NCBI GenBank assembly: GCA_018241505.1
Contig: JAFEDS010000015.1
Span: 62,001 to 126,000 of the forward strand
Direction of reading: 5' to 3'
From: Pseudomonadota bacterium
Lineage (GTDB): Bacteria > Pseudomonadota > Gammaproteobacteria > Steroidobacterales > Steroidobacteraceae
DNA: 64,000 nt
A program made the translations under genes and the position numbers. The first letter of the stretch is position 1, and the number at the start of each line of letters is the position of its first letter. This document shows, piece by piece, positions 8,635-16,935 of this stretch. Below the pieces are notes generated by a model, which was given only the letters and a program-made list of their open reading frames with translations, made no database searches and was not told the origin of the DNA.

Positions 8635-10005
8635 TCAATCTCCTGCCACAGGCAGGTAGACGACAAATTCACTGCCGAGACCAGGTCCCGCGCTGCGGGC
8701 TTCAACCCGCCCGCCATGCAGCTCCACGAGGCGCTGCACCAGCGCCAGGCCGATTCCGAGCCCGCCCTGACAGCGATTCAAGGAGTGGTCCGTCTGCACG
8801 AACAGCTCGAAAATCCGCGGCAGCATCGTTTCGTCGATACCGATTCCGTCGTCTTTGATACAGACAACGGCCTGCGCTTCCCGGCGGGCGACCGTAATGG
8901 ACAAGGGACGCCCGTTGCGCCCGTACTTCGCCGCATTGTTCAGCAGGTTGGTGAAAACCTGGTTGAGGCGTTGGTTATCGCCTTCCACCAGCAGCGGCCG
9001 ATCAGTCAGGGATAACTGAATGGTCTGGCCGCTCTGGGCAATCCGCTCCGTCGCTGCCTCCACGGCCTGGGACACGATGCGGTTCAGATCCACGAGGGTC
9101 GTCTGCAAGCGCAACTGGCCGGCGGACACGCGGGAGGATTCCAACAGATCATCTACCAGTCGGCGTAACTGTGCCGTCTGGCGCGCCATGATTTCGCGTG
9201 AGCGGCGTTTTGTGTCGGGGTCTTCAGACCGATTCAGTACTGCGAGACCGCTCTCGAGAGGCCCGATGGCATTGCGCAACTCGTGGCTGAGGGTTGCGAG
9301 GAATTCAGCTTTGCCACGATCCTCTTCGTGCATGCGGCGATTGATCTCGCCCAGCTCGACGACTTCACGTTCGGCGGCGGCTCGTGCCTCCCCCTCCAAT
9401 CTGGCATGTGCCGCGGCTTTGGCGCTGGCGTGCACTGCAGCACCCGCAAACTGCGCGATATCGGCAATCAACCGCGCATCTTCCCGATCGAACCTTCGAT
9501 CATCGGCGTGCGCGGCGACCCAGATGGTTCCTACCGCGACCTCACCCTGGTGGAACGGAAACAACAGCACCTCTTCCACCGGATCGGCGAGCTCGCCGAT
9601 GTAGGGATAGTGGCGTTCGGGATGCAGCAGTACCAACATCCGATCCGTGTCGAGAACGGCGCCGCAGGGACTGAGGCTGCGGGGGATGGTCTGACCGGTA
9701 TACTGATTAAAGCGGCCGGCGGTGGCGACCCAGCGAAAACAGGGTTCCTGGCCCTCTTGCCCGGTCTCCAGCAAGCTGAGACCTGCCGACCCGGCATCGC
9801 ACAGCTCGCACAGCTCTTCCACCAACTCCTGTAGGAGTCGCTCGGGCGCGCGCGCCATGGTCTGCGCGAGCCGCAGCAACGCGCGGTTTTCCGCTGCCAA
9901 GTCCGGGGCACGCGCCGGTCGGAGCGCCAGCACGTCGTTGGAGAACACAGAGTGCGGAGGCGCACTATGGCGCCCACCGACTGAGCCGGTACCGTATGTG
10001 TTCAT
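8635..10005 (-). CDS. GAF-domain sensor histidine kinase
   Basis: The protein has 456 residues and no transmembrane segment, so it is a cytoplasmic sensor. A GAF domain occupies about residues 55-195. A short coiled region is followed by the HisKA dimerisation domain with phosphoacceptor H241 in LATLSHELRN. The HATPase domain contains the N box NQVFTNLLNNAAKYG, the G1 box DDGIGID and the G2 box GGLGIGLALVQ. All catalytic boxes are intact. No response regulator is adjacent, so its partner is elsewhere. Upstream, at 10103-10116, is a weak copy of the recurring palindrome. Confidence 0.92.
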   Translation of the reverse strand: MNTYGTGSVGGRHSAPPHSVFSNDVLALRPARAPDLAAENRALLRLAQTMARAPERLLQELVEELCELCDAGSAGLSLLETGQEGQEPCFRWVATAGRFNQYTGQTIPRSLSPCGAVLDTDRMLVLLHPERHYPYIGELADPVEEVLLFPFHQGEVAVGTIWVAAHADDRRFDREDARLIADIAQFAGAAVHASAKAAAHARLEGEARAAAEREVVELGEINRRMHEEDRGKAEFLATLSHELRNAIGPLESGLAVLNRSEDPDTKRRSREIMARQTAQLRRLVDDLLESSRVSAGQLRLQTTLVDLNRIVSQAVEAATERIAQSGQTIQLSLTDRPLLVEGDNQRLNQVFTNLLNNAAKYGRNGRPLSITVARREAQAVVCIKDDGIGIDETMLPRIFELFVQTDHSLNRCQGGLGIGLALVQRLVELHGGRVEARSAGPGLGSEFVVYLPVAGD

Positions 10006-10102
10006 GACCTATCCCCGTGGCGGCGCCGCGCAGCTTTCGCATCGCGCTGAAAGCGTGGCACCTTTATTTAGAGGATTGTGCTTGCGTGAGCGCAGGGGTG
10101 CA

Positions 10103-10116
10103 TTAACCCAGGTGAG
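10103..10116. promoter_or_regulatory. Weak TAAC-N4-GTTA-type site
   Basis: TTAAC-CCAG-GTGAG lies 97 bp upstream of the GAF kinase start. One half-site is perfect and the other is degraded, so this is the least certain member of the set. Confidence 0.25.
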
Positions 10117-10156
10117 CAACGGTCATCTGAGCGCAGTTCTGTGTCGTGAGGAGGCC

Positions 10157-10945
10157 TCAGTGATTGCCGCCGGTGCCGGGCTCGGCCATCTTACGATGTT
10201 GCTCGGCCAGCAAAGCTGACGGGGTGATGGAGGCCATGGCGGCCTGCATTTTGTTCTTCCAACCGGCGACCACATCACCCTCGCCGTCCATCATGGCCTT
10301 GAAGCCGATTTTCGCGACTTCGTCCGGGTCCATCTTCTCACCGGTGCCGATCTTCGTGTCCTGCATGCCGGCACGATCGAAGAACTCGGTATCGGTAACA
10401 CCCGGCATCAGGCAGGTCACTGTGACGGCCGTGTCTTTCAACTCATTGCGCAGCGCCCACGAAAAAGAATCAATGAAGGCCTTGGTGCCGTTGTAGACCG
10501 CCTGGAAACTGCCGGGCATGAAACCGGCAATGGATCCGGTGATGAGGATCCGGCCCTGGTTGCGCGCGCGCATTTCGCGGCCGACGCGGTAGATGAGCGC
10601 GAGGGTCCCGGTGATGTTGGTATCCACCACCTTGATGATGGACTGGAAATCCTGGTCCAGGAAGGCGTTGCCGAGGCCCTGACCGGCGTTGGCACACAAG
10701 GCGACTACCGGTCGGCCACGGGTGGCGGCGTGCACCAGGCCTACGCCTTGCGGCGTAGCGAGATCCACCTGCACAGCCTCGACCTGAACGCCTGTTGCCT
10801 TCAACTCCGCCTCGGCGGCTGCCAGCGGCCGGTCAGCGGCAATGACCAGATCAAATCCCGCGCGGGCACATTCGCGGGCGAGGCCTAGGCCGATGCCGCT
10901 CGAGGCGCCGGTTACGACAGCCAAGGGGCGAAACGCTGCACTCAT
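10157..10945 (-). CDS. Short-chain dehydrogenase/reductase
   Basis: The 262-residue protein starts at the ATG at 10945, which is preceded by a perfect AGGAGG; the longer upstream frame overlaps the ADH gene and is not credible. The cofactor motif VTGASSGIGLGLA (about residues 10-22), the CANAG segment, a catalytic Ser (ILITGSIAG) and Tyr/Lys (AVYNGTKAF) give an intact classical SDR. Relatives reduce carbonyls or oxidise alcohols with NAD(P). It lies 70 bp downstream of the zinc alcohol dehydrogenase on the same strand, probably one operon. The substrate is unknown. Confidence 0.92.
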   Translation of the reverse strand: MSAAFRPLAVVTGASSGIGLGLARECARAGFDLVIAADRPLAAAEAELKATGVQVEAVQVDLATPQGVGLVHAATRGRPVVALCANAGQGLGNAFLDQDFQSIIKVVDTNITGTLALIYRVGREMRARNQGRILITGSIAGFMPGSFQAVYNGTKAFIDSFSWALRNELKDTAVTVTCLMPGVTDTEFFDRAGMQDTKIGTGEKMDPDEVAKIGFKAMMDGEGDVVAGWKNKMQAAMASITPSALLAEQHRKMAEPGTGGNH

Positions 10946-11015
10946 GTGGAAACCTCCTAGAGTTTGAACATCAGCGCTTCGACCCGCACGCGGCATTCCC
11001 GATAGCGACCCGCCG

Positions 11016-12233
11016 CTAGTGCCGCGCGTGAGCGTGACTGTGCGCACGGCTCTTTTTGGGATGGGCTTGCAATGTGTCACGGGTTTTGGACTGTGTCGCG
11101 TGCGGCCTGAGGACGACTTTCGTCCAGCCTTGCTCGCGGGCATCGAAATGCCGGTAGGCGTCGGGTGCGTCTTCGAGCGACAGCTCATGAGAAACAATGA
11201 AGGACGGGCGCGCTTTGCCGAGCTCGATGAGCTTGCACAGGTGACGGTTGTAGGCTTTGACACTCGTCTGGCCGGTGGCCATGCGCAGCCCCTTGGACCA
11301 GAATTCGCCGAAGTCGAAGGCCAACTCGCCCTTGCGGGCGAGCTCGTGGCTGGATTTGGGATCTTCGGGCATGAAGACGCCCACCACGCCCAACGATCCG
11401 GTGGCACGCACGGATTTCACCAGGTTGTTCATTACTTCGTTCGGCACTTCGTGACCCTGTGGGTCATGGGCGTGGAAGCCGACACATTCGCAGCCACGAT
11501 CCGCACCCTCGCCCATCGTCAACTCCATGACGCGTTCGACGGGGTCTTCCTCGCTGTCGTTGATGACGACGGCGCCCGCCTTTTCGGCCAGCGCCAATCG
11601 ATCCGGATGGCGATCGACGACCATGATCTGGCCCGCGCCCTTGATCTGGGCGGAATACGCAGCCATCAGGCCGACGGGACCGGCGCCGTAGATAACGACG
11701 GACTCGCCCGGCATCAGGCCCGCGAGCTCGGTCGCGTGCCAACCGGTGGGGAAAATGTCCGACAACATGACATAGTCGTCCTGCTGCTCTGCCGCGCCGT
11801 CCGGTAACTTCAAACAATTGAAGTCCGCGTACGGCACACGCAGGTACTCGGCTTGCCCGCCGGGCAGCTCGCCCATGTCGGCGTAGCCATAGCCGGCGCC
11901 CGCGGTGCCGGGATTCAGTGTCAGGCAGGCGGCCGTCAGGCCACGCTCGCAGTTCTTGCAATAGCCGCAACTGGCATTGAAAGGGATGCAGACCAGGTCG
12001 CCGGCTTTGACGCGCGCGACCGCGTTACCGCATTCGACGATCTCTCCCAGGTTTTCGTGGCCAATGACAGTTCCCGGTTTCAAGCTGGTGCGGCCTTCAT
12101 ACATGTGCAGGTCGGATCCACATATGTTGGTTGTGGTGATTTTCACGATGGCATCGCTGGGATGTTTGATCTTCGGATCGGGTACGTCCTTGACCTGAAC
12201 GTCACGTGGGCCGTTGTAGACGATGGCTTTCAT
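11016..12233 (-). CDS. Zinc alcohol dehydrogenase, glutathione-independent formaldehyde dehydrogenase type
   Basis: The protein has 405 residues from the ATG at 12233 (MKAIVYNGPRDV). Catalytic zinc ligands C38 (NICGSDLH) and H59-E60 (GHEN) and structural zinc cysteines C89, C92, C95 and C103 are present. The Rossmann motif is YGAGPVGLMAA. The sequence pattern is that of the FdhA-like glutathione-independent formaldehyde/aldehyde dismutase group. The C-terminus has an odd basic, histidine-rich tail (SRAHSHAHARH), perhaps metal binding. It heads a probable operon with the SDR at 10157. A 14-bp palindrome lies 65 bp upstream, shared with the divergent SDR at 12384. Confidence 0.88.
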   Translation of the reverse strand: MKAIVYNGPRDVQVKDVPDPKIKHPSDAIVKITTTNICGSDLHMYEGRTSLKPGTVIGHENLGEIVECGNAVARVKAGDLVCIPFNASCGYCKNCERGLTAACLTLNPGTAGAGYGYADMGELPGGQAEYLRVPYADFNCLKLPDGAAEQQDDYVMLSDIFPTGWHATELAGLMPGESVVIYGAGPVGLMAAYSAQIKGAGQIMVVDRHPDRLALAEKAGAVVINDSEEDPVERVMELTMGEGADRGCECVGFHAHDPQGHEVPNEVMNNLVKSVRATGSLGVVGVFMPEDPKSSHELARKGELAFDFGEFWSKGLRMATGQTSVKAYNRHLCKLIELGKARPSFIVSHELSLEDAPDAYRHFDAREQGWTKVVLRPHATQSKTRDTLQAHPKKSRAHSHAHARH

Positions 12234-12298
12234 ACGAGCTCCGGGATGCTGGTGTCGGCACGGAGTGGATTTCCAGCACGCGCCATTCCCGCACAATG

Positions 12299-12312
12299 CT
12301 AACGCAAGTTAA
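12299..12312. promoter_or_regulatory. TAAC-N4-GTTA palindrome in divergent promoter
   Basis: CTAAC-GCAA-GTTAA sits between the divergent zinc ADH (65 bp to start) and the Tat-type SDR (71 bp to start). Symmetric placement fits bidirectional control by a Crp/Fnr-type dimer. Confidence 0.5.
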
Positions 12313-12383
12313 ATTTCACCCGGTGGGCTTGAAACGTGCTGGATGCACGGGGTGTTGATTGCGAGCTGATGGAAGGTAAACAC

Positions 12384-13376
12384 ATGGACACTCTGACACG
12401 GCGGGAGGCATTGAGCATGGTGGGTGCCGGTGTGGCTGCCTCCACGGCCGGTCATGTTCGCGCGGAAAGTTCCGCGCCCCATTCACAAGGTGCTGCCGCT
12501 ATGGAAGACCCACGCGAAAAATATCCCAAGCCGCCGTTCAAATCGCAGCAGCAGCCGTGGCCGGGGCTGGCGCGCGACATGGACCCCCGACCCGATCATG
12601 GGGAGAAGAGTTACAAAGGCTCCGGTCGCCTGCAGGGCCGCAAGGCGCTGATCACGGGCGGTGATTCCGGGATGGGGCGCGCCGCTGCAATCGCTTACGC
12701 GCGCGAAGGCGCTGATGTCGCGATCAACTACTTTCCGAGTGAGGAGGCTGATGCCCGGGAGGTCGTTGAGATCATTCAACAGGCCGGACGCAAGGGCTTT
12801 CCCATACCTGGGGACCTGCGTGAAGAGGCCTTCTGTGAGCGGCTCGTTGCCGAGGCCGTGCAGAAGCTCGGCGGCCTGGATATCGTGGTGTGCAACGCCG
12901 GCCGACAGCAGGCGAAGCAATCGATCCTCGATATCTCGACCGAGGACTTCGATGCGACCATGAAGACCAACCTTTACGCGCCGTTCTGGATCATCAAGGC
13001 AGCGCTGCCGCATTTGAAGGCCGGTGCCTGCATCATCGGTACCACCTCGGAGCAGGCTTACGATCCGTCTCCCGACCTGTACGACTACGCGCAAACGAAG
13101 GCGGCGACCATGAACTACGTGAAGTCGCTGGCGAAGCAACTGGGCGGTCGGGGCATTCGGGTGAACGGCGTTGCACCGGGTCCTATCTGGACCCCTCTGC
13201 AGGTCAGCGGGGGCGCGACGCAACAGAAGCTGCAGCACTTTGGTGGTCAGACTTCATTGGGGCGGCCCGGTCAGCCGGCGGAGCTGGCCTCGATCTATGT
13301 GCAACTCGCTGCCAGCGACGCCAGCTTTGCCACCGGAAACATTTACGGTTCGGGCGGCGGAACCGGTCAGCCGTGA
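12384..13376 (+). CDS. SDR family oxidoreductase, YghA/GSP39-like, with Tat-like leader
   Basis: The protein has 330 residues from the ATG at 12384, preceded by GGAAGG at good distance. Residues 1-30 (TLTRREALSMVGAGVAAS) look like a twin-arginine-type leader, unusual for an SDR. A family-specific N-terminal arm rich in proline (YPKPPFKSQQQPWPG) follows, then the cofactor motif TGGDSGMGRAAA. The catalytic YDYAQTKAA and the PGPIWTPLQ stretch are intact. Relatives (E. coli YghA, Bacillus general stress protein 39) are NADP aldehyde or ketone reductases induced by stress. A paralogue lies at 15264. Confidence 0.88.
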   Translation: MDTLTRREALSMVGAGVAASTAGHVRAESSAPHSQGAAAMEDPREKYPKPPFKSQQQPWPGLARDMDPRPDHGEKSYKGSGRLQGRKALITGGDSGMGRAAAIAYAREGADVAINYFPSEEADAREVVEIIQQAGRKGFPIPGDLREEAFCERLVAEAVQKLGGLDIVVCNAGRQQAKQSILDISTEDFDATMKTNLYAPFWIIKAALPHLKAGACIIGTTSEQAYDPSPDLYDYAQTKAATMNYVKSLAKQLGGRGIRVNGVAPGPIWTPLQVSGGATQQKLQHFGGQTSLGRPGQPAELASIYVQLAASDASFATGNIYGSGGGTGQP

Positions 13377-13430
13377 GGTGAGTGACAGCGGGATCGTTAC
13401 CGCAAAGGCTTCGCCCGCCAGGGGTGGAAT

Positions 13431-13444
13431 ATAACTTGCGATAG
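13431..13444. promoter_or_regulatory. TAAC-N4-GTTA-type site before PRC-barrel gene
   Basis: ATAAC-TTGC-GATAG lies 29 bp before the PRC-barrel start. The core TTGC matches the perfect copy at 16161. Its closeness to the start is unlike the usual 62-74 bp, so it may repress rather than activate. Confidence 0.35.
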
Positions 13445-13473
13445 AAATCCCAGATCACAACAGGAGTACGTCC

Positions 13474-13839
13474 ATGCCAACACAGTCCGGGCACACCCGT
13501 GCCATCTGCGCCAATAAAGTCATCGGTACTACCGTACGTAACGCCGCGGGCGAAAGCATCGGCAAGGTCGAAGACGTCGTTCTCGACAAGCAGTCGAACA
13601 ACATCATGTTCGCCGTGGTCGGCTTCGGCGGTTTCCTCGGAATGGGTGAGAAATACCATCCAGTTCCCTGGAGCACGCTGAACTACGACGACAGCCAGAA
13701 CGCCTACATCGTGAACTTCACCAAGGATCAGCTCAAGGCCGCGCCGGCGGATTCAATGGATGAGCTCACGAGGAATGACGGATTCAATTATCGGGATCGT
13801 ACCTACGACTATTACAAGGCACCTCACTACTGGTCGTGA
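13474..13839 (+). CDS. PRC-barrel domain protein
   Basis: The 121-residue protein's start is supported by AGGAG upstream. Residues about 14-90 form a PRC-barrel (NKVIGTTVRNAAGESIGKVE, DVVLDKQSNNIMFAVVGFGG), the small beta-barrel found in photosynthetic reaction-centre H subunits, RimM and many stress-induced cytoplasmic proteins. No enzymatic residues are seen. The tyrosine-rich C-terminus (YRDRTYDYYKAPHYWS) is typical of stress-associated family members. It sits among SDR, DUF427 and CinA genes, supporting a general-stress role rather than photosynthesis. Confidence 0.88.
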   Translation: MPTQSGHTRAICANKVIGTTVRNAAGESIGKVEDVVLDKQSNNIMFAVVGFGGFLGMGEKYHPVPWSTLNYDDSQNAYIVNFTKDQLKAAPADSMDELTRNDGFNYRDRTYDYYKAPHYWS

Positions 13840-13860
13840 GCGGCCAGGCGCGCGGGCGTG

Positions 13861-14118
13861 TCAGTTGGCGGGCTGCGCCTCCTGCACGCTCGCGCTGCTC
13901 TTGCGCTCGCCTCTGATGTTCATCGCCGCCAGGGCGATCTGTAGCACGATGAGAGCGTACGCATGGGTGTGCAAGCCCCACACTACCCACAAAACGTTGC
14001 TCACAAGATAGAGCCAGAAGCCGATTCTGCGGCGGCGACTTTGGGTAGACGCGACGAACCAGGCGGCAGTGATGGTGATCAGCATGGCCGGCCACTGAGT
14101 CAGGTCGAGCAAACTCAT
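13861..14118 (-). CDS. Small membrane protein
   Basis: The 85-residue protein has two to three predicted membrane helices: a stretch around LITITAAWFVAS (about 13-25), then IGFWLYLVSNVLWVVWGL and YALIVLQIALAAM. The ending is polar. It resembles short PQ-loop-like or nicotinamide-transporter-like half proteins (the W-L-Y-L-x-S-N pattern) but is too short to assign. It is divergent from the DUF427 gene 69 bp away and convergent with the PRC-barrel gene. Confidence 0.65.
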   Translation of the reverse strand: MSLLDLTQWPAMLITITAAWFVASTQSRRRRIGFWLYLVSNVLWVVWGLHTHAYALIVLQIALAAMNIRGERKSSASVQEAQPAN

Positions 14119-14187
14119 CTCATCTCCGCAAGCGACACCTGCTTCGCAAGCCGAAGCAGGAATCGATCCTCACAAATGGAGGGACAC

Positions 14188-14595
14188 ATGGCCAAGTCTC
14201 CAGGGCACCAGGAACATCCGGAGCACAAAGTGCACTCGCTGCACGTGCAACAACATATGTCAGTGACCGCCAACGGCGAGCTCATTGCGGAGTCGAGCGA
14301 CGTGCTGCGGCTCAATGAGGATGGCAGTCCGGGACGCTACTACTTCCCGCGCAATGCCGTGAAAATGGAGAAATTGCAGCCGTCGGACACAACTTCAAGA
14401 TGTCCTTACAAGGGGACAGCGCGGTACTTCAACGTGGTGTTGAGCGACGGCGTGTTGCACGATGCCGTATGGAGCTATGAGGAGCCGTACGACGAGCATC
14501 GGGACCTGCAGGGCCGACTGGCGTTTTATGATGACAAGGTGCCACAGTTGCACATTGGGAAGGCTGTCATGGCCGGGGACAGCAACGTAGGTTGA
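14188..14595 (+). CDS. DUF427 domain protein
   Basis: The protein has 135 residues from the ATG at 14188, which has GGAGGGA directly upstream. The DUF427 core is visible: an alpha/beta region with ADSSDVLRL-like ESSDVLRLNEDG, RYYFPRNAV, TSRCPYKGTARYF and VWSYEEPYDE. DUF427 proteins are small, widespread and functionally uncharacterised; the conserved CPYKG and YFP motifs may form a ligand pocket. The N-terminal 25 residues are histidine-rich. Context is stress-type genes. Confidence 0.88.
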   Translation: MAKSPGHQEHPEHKVHSLHVQQHMSVTANGELIAESSDVLRLNEDGSPGRYYFPRNAVKMEKLQPSDTTSRCPYKGTARYFNVVLSDGVLHDAVWSYEEPYDEHRDLQGRLAFYDDKVPQLHIGKAVMAGDSNVG

Positions 14596-14628
14596 CGTCG
14601 GTGACGCCGATGCGGGCGCCACATGCAC

Positions 14629-15135
14629 TCACCCCGCGCTGGCGGCACCCTCCAGCAGCTCGAGCGCCCTGAGAACCGTCTGCTCACGGACGAAGTCCGG
14701 ATGAGCGGCCGGATAATTCAGCCTCACGACCTGCGTCGGAACACCATTGCGGGCCAGCGACAGGTAGACCAGCCCGGGCGGGTTGTTATCTTCGTCGCTG
14801 TCGGGGCCTAGTACGCCGGTGATGGCGATCGCCAAAGAGGCCTCTGAGCGCCGCAACGCACCCTCGGCCATCTGCTGCGCCACGTCCGGATTCACAGCGC
14901 CCTGCTCGCGCAGGAGCTTTCCGTCAACACCTAACACCTGGCTCTTCTGCTGCTTGGTATAGACAACGAACGCCCCATGGAAGCAACTGCTTGCATCCTT
15001 CCCCTGCGTCAGGCACGCCGCCACGAGGCCGCCGGTACAGGACTCGGCGGTCACGACGGTCGCGTCGCTCTTGCGCAACTGGCGCATGGCGGCTTCGGCT
15101 TTGCGGGTCAGATCTTCATTGATGCAACAATGCAT
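14629..15135 (-). CDS. CinA family protein (nicotinamide-nucleotide amidohydrolase domain)
   Basis: The 168-residue protein corresponds to the stand-alone C-terminal domain of CinA (PncC type). The signature TAESCTGGLVAACLT is near residue 28, followed by FHGAFVVYTKQQKSQVLGV and IAITGVLGPDSDEDNNPPG. PncC deamidates nicotinamide mononucleotide to nicotinate mononucleotide in NAD recycling; the glycine-rich ITGVLGP segment differs slightly from the usual ITGIAGP, so substrate use may differ. It is divergent from the SDR at 15264. Confidence 0.85.
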   Translation of the reverse strand: MHCCINEDLTRKAEAAMRQLRKSDATVVTAESCTGGLVAACLTQGKDASSCFHGAFVVYTKQQKSQVLGVDGKLLREQGAVNPDVAQQMAEGALRRSEASLAIAITGVLGPDSDEDNNPPGLVYLSLARNGVPTQVVRLNYPAAHPDFVREQTVLRALELLEGAASAG

Positions 15136-15263
15136 TCGAGCAGACTATACAGTGTGGTGTTGGGCGCCGATCTAACAAATATCAATTTAGGTCGCGGCCG
15201 CATGGAAATTGCTTCGTAGTCCATCGCGTTGGTTGGAACTTACTCACTGATGAGGTATGCCCC

Positions 15264-16136
15264 ATGCTTACAGATCCCCGGGCCGCCGGCCCACGGCCAC
15301 CGTTTCCGAAGCAGCAACAACCCCCACCGGGCAAGACGGCCCGACTGGACCCGGTACCCGACCACGGTGAAAACAGCTACCGCGGCCATGGGCGACTGGC
15401 GGGCTGCAGCGCCATCGTGACGGGGGGCGATTCGGGAATCGGCAGGGCGGTTGCCATTGCTTTTGCCCGCGAGGGCGCGGACGTTTTGATTGCCTATCTC
15501 AATGAGCACGAGGACGCCGAGGACACCGCGAGTTGGGTGAGAAGGGCCGGCCGAAGGGCGTTGCTGGTGCCGGGTGACATCGGCCACGAACCCCATTGCC
15601 GACATGTCGTCGAGCGCGCCGTCAGCGAATTCGGGAAGTTGGATATCCTGGTGAACAATGCTGCCTTCCAACGCACGCACGAGAAGCTTTGGGACTTCAC
15701 CGCCGAAGAAATAGACACGACCTTCCGCACGAACATCCAGAGCTTGTTCCACTTATCCAAGGCAGCGGTTCAGCACATGAAAGCCGGCGGCTCCATTATC
15801 AACACCGCCTCCATCCAGGCGGACAAACCTTCACCGAGCCTTTTGGGCTATGCCACGACCAAGGGCGCGGTCGCCAATTTCACGGGCGGCCTCGCCCAGC
15901 TCATCGCGGAATCCGGCATCAGGGTCAACGCGGTAGCGCCGGGACCCGTATGGACGCCGTTGATCCCATCGACGATGCCAGAGGAGCAAGCTTCCAAGTT
16001 CGGCGAGAACAGCCCGCTCGGGCGACCTGCACAACCGGCCGAGCTCGCCGGTGCGTACGTATTTCTCGCGTCGAATGACGCCACCTACATCAGCGGCGCT
16101 ATTCTCCCCGTGACGGGCGGGAAGCCCTTCCTGTAA
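15264..16136 (+). CDS. SDR family oxidoreductase, YghA/GSP39-like
   Basis: The 290-residue protein is a paralogue of the product at 12384 without the Tat-like leader. It has the proline-rich arm (PPFPKQQQPPPGKTARLD), cofactor motif TGGDSGIGRAVA, LVNNAAFQ, catalytic Ser in NTASIQA, YATTKGA as Tyr/Lys, and PGPVWTPLIPS. A ribosome site GAGG precedes the ATG. It is likely an NADP-dependent aldehyde reductase of the general stress group. The product is complete. Confidence 0.9.
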   Translation: MLTDPRAAGPRPPFPKQQQPPPGKTARLDPVPDHGENSYRGHGRLAGCSAIVTGGDSGIGRAVAIAFAREGADVLIAYLNEHEDAEDTASWVRRAGRRALLVPGDIGHEPHCRHVVERAVSEFGKLDILVNNAAFQRTHEKLWDFTAEEIDTTFRTNIQSLFHLSKAAVQHMKAGGSIINTASIQADKPSPSLLGYATTKGAVANFTGGLAQLIAESGIRVNAVAPGPVWTPLIPSTMPEEQASKFGENSPLGRPAQPAELAGAYVFLASNDATYISGAILPVTGGKPFL

Positions 16137-16160
16137 CTTGGATTAAAAGATATGTGAACT

Positions 16161-16174
16161 TTAACTTGCGTTAA
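16161..16174. promoter_or_regulatory. Perfect TTAAC-N4-GTTAA palindrome
   Basis: TTAACTTGCGTTAA is a perfect 5-4-5 inverted repeat 93 bp before the HWE-like kinase gene, which begins an operon ending in a Crp/Fnr gene. It is the best copy in the window and fits feedback control of the operon. Confidence 0.55.
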
Positions 16175-16267
16175 CGGCCGGGAGGCGGACGTGATGCAGA
16201 CTTGGCAACTCGAAAACCCAGGGGGAACCGGCGCAAAGCCTAGGCACAGGCTTCGCCGAGGATAAGC

Positions 16268-16930
16268 ATGCCCGTGAGTAGCGAACCTTCCACTTCAGCA
16301 AGAACAGCCGCCGGTGAAGCACTCGCTGGGTTTCAGCCCGACGAGCGCCGCCGATTTTTTGATTTCCAGCGCCAGGTACGGGGGCTCCTGGCCATTGTTC
16401 GATCCATTGTACGGCGTATGGCCGAGAGCAGCGGATCGGTGGAAGACTTCGCGGCGCACCTGGAGGGACGATTGGGCGCGCTGGCCCGGATCCAGGGATT
16501 TTTGTTGCGGGCTCCGGATGCTCCGGTGGACTTGGAGGAGCTGGTCCGGGCTGAGTTCCTGGCCCAGTCCATTCCGGATGAGCACTTTGAAATCAAGGGT
16601 CCGCGCGTCCTGCTGACCGCGAAGGAAGCCGGCACACTTGGACTGGCGTTGCACGAGCTGACGACCAATGCCATCAAATTTGGAGCGTTCGCCAGCCCCG
16701 CTGGCCGACTGAGCGTCGAATGGGATCGCTGCGGGCGCTCGTCTGAATACGTAACGCTCGAGTGGCGTGAGCGCACTCGACACGTTGTTTCCGCGGCCAC
16801 TCACAAGGGCTTTGGCTTCGAGCTGATTGAACAGACCCTGCCGTACGAGCTGGGCGGAACCAGCTCCCTCGTTCTGACACCCTCGGGCTTGCAATGTTCG
16901 ATTACCTTCCTGTTACCCGCGCACGAGTGA
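16268..16930 (+). CDS. HWE-type histidine kinase domain protein lacking the phosphoacceptor His
   Basis: The protein has 220 residues. The catalytic half is a recognisable HWE kinase: the N box ALHELTTNAIKFGAF (about residues 123-137), the W-x-E motif in LEWRERT, and the G box GFGFELIEQTLPYELGG. In the dimerisation helix, where the family has H-R-x-K-N-x-L-A, this protein reads Q34-R35-Q36-V-R-G-L-L-A, so the phosphoacceptor histidine is replaced by arginine (codon CGC at the site). No sensor domain is present. It may be a pseudokinase, a phosphatase, or may phosphorylate in trans. It is followed 5 bp later by a receiver protein gene. Confidence 0.85.
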   Translation: MPVSSEPSTSARTAAGEALAGFQPDERRRFFDFQRQVRGLLAIVRSIVRRMAESSGSVEDFAAHLEGRLGALARIQGFLLRAPDAPVDLEELVRAEFLAQSIPDEHFEIKGPRVLLTAKEAGTLGLALHELTTNAIKFGAFASPAGRLSVEWDRCGRSSEYVTLEWRERTRHVVSAATHKGFGFELIEQTLPYELGGTSSLVLTPSGLQCSITFLLPAHE

Positions 16931-16935
16931 CTGTC

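Noticed and set aside
10946-11407. N-terminal extension of the SDR
   Set aside because: The perfect AGGAGG before 10945 and the family start argue for the shorter protein; the extension is a shadow of the ADH gene.
15172-15185. CTAAC-AAAT-ATCAA as another palindrome copy
   Set aside because: Only one half-site matches and the core differs, so it was not listed as a site.
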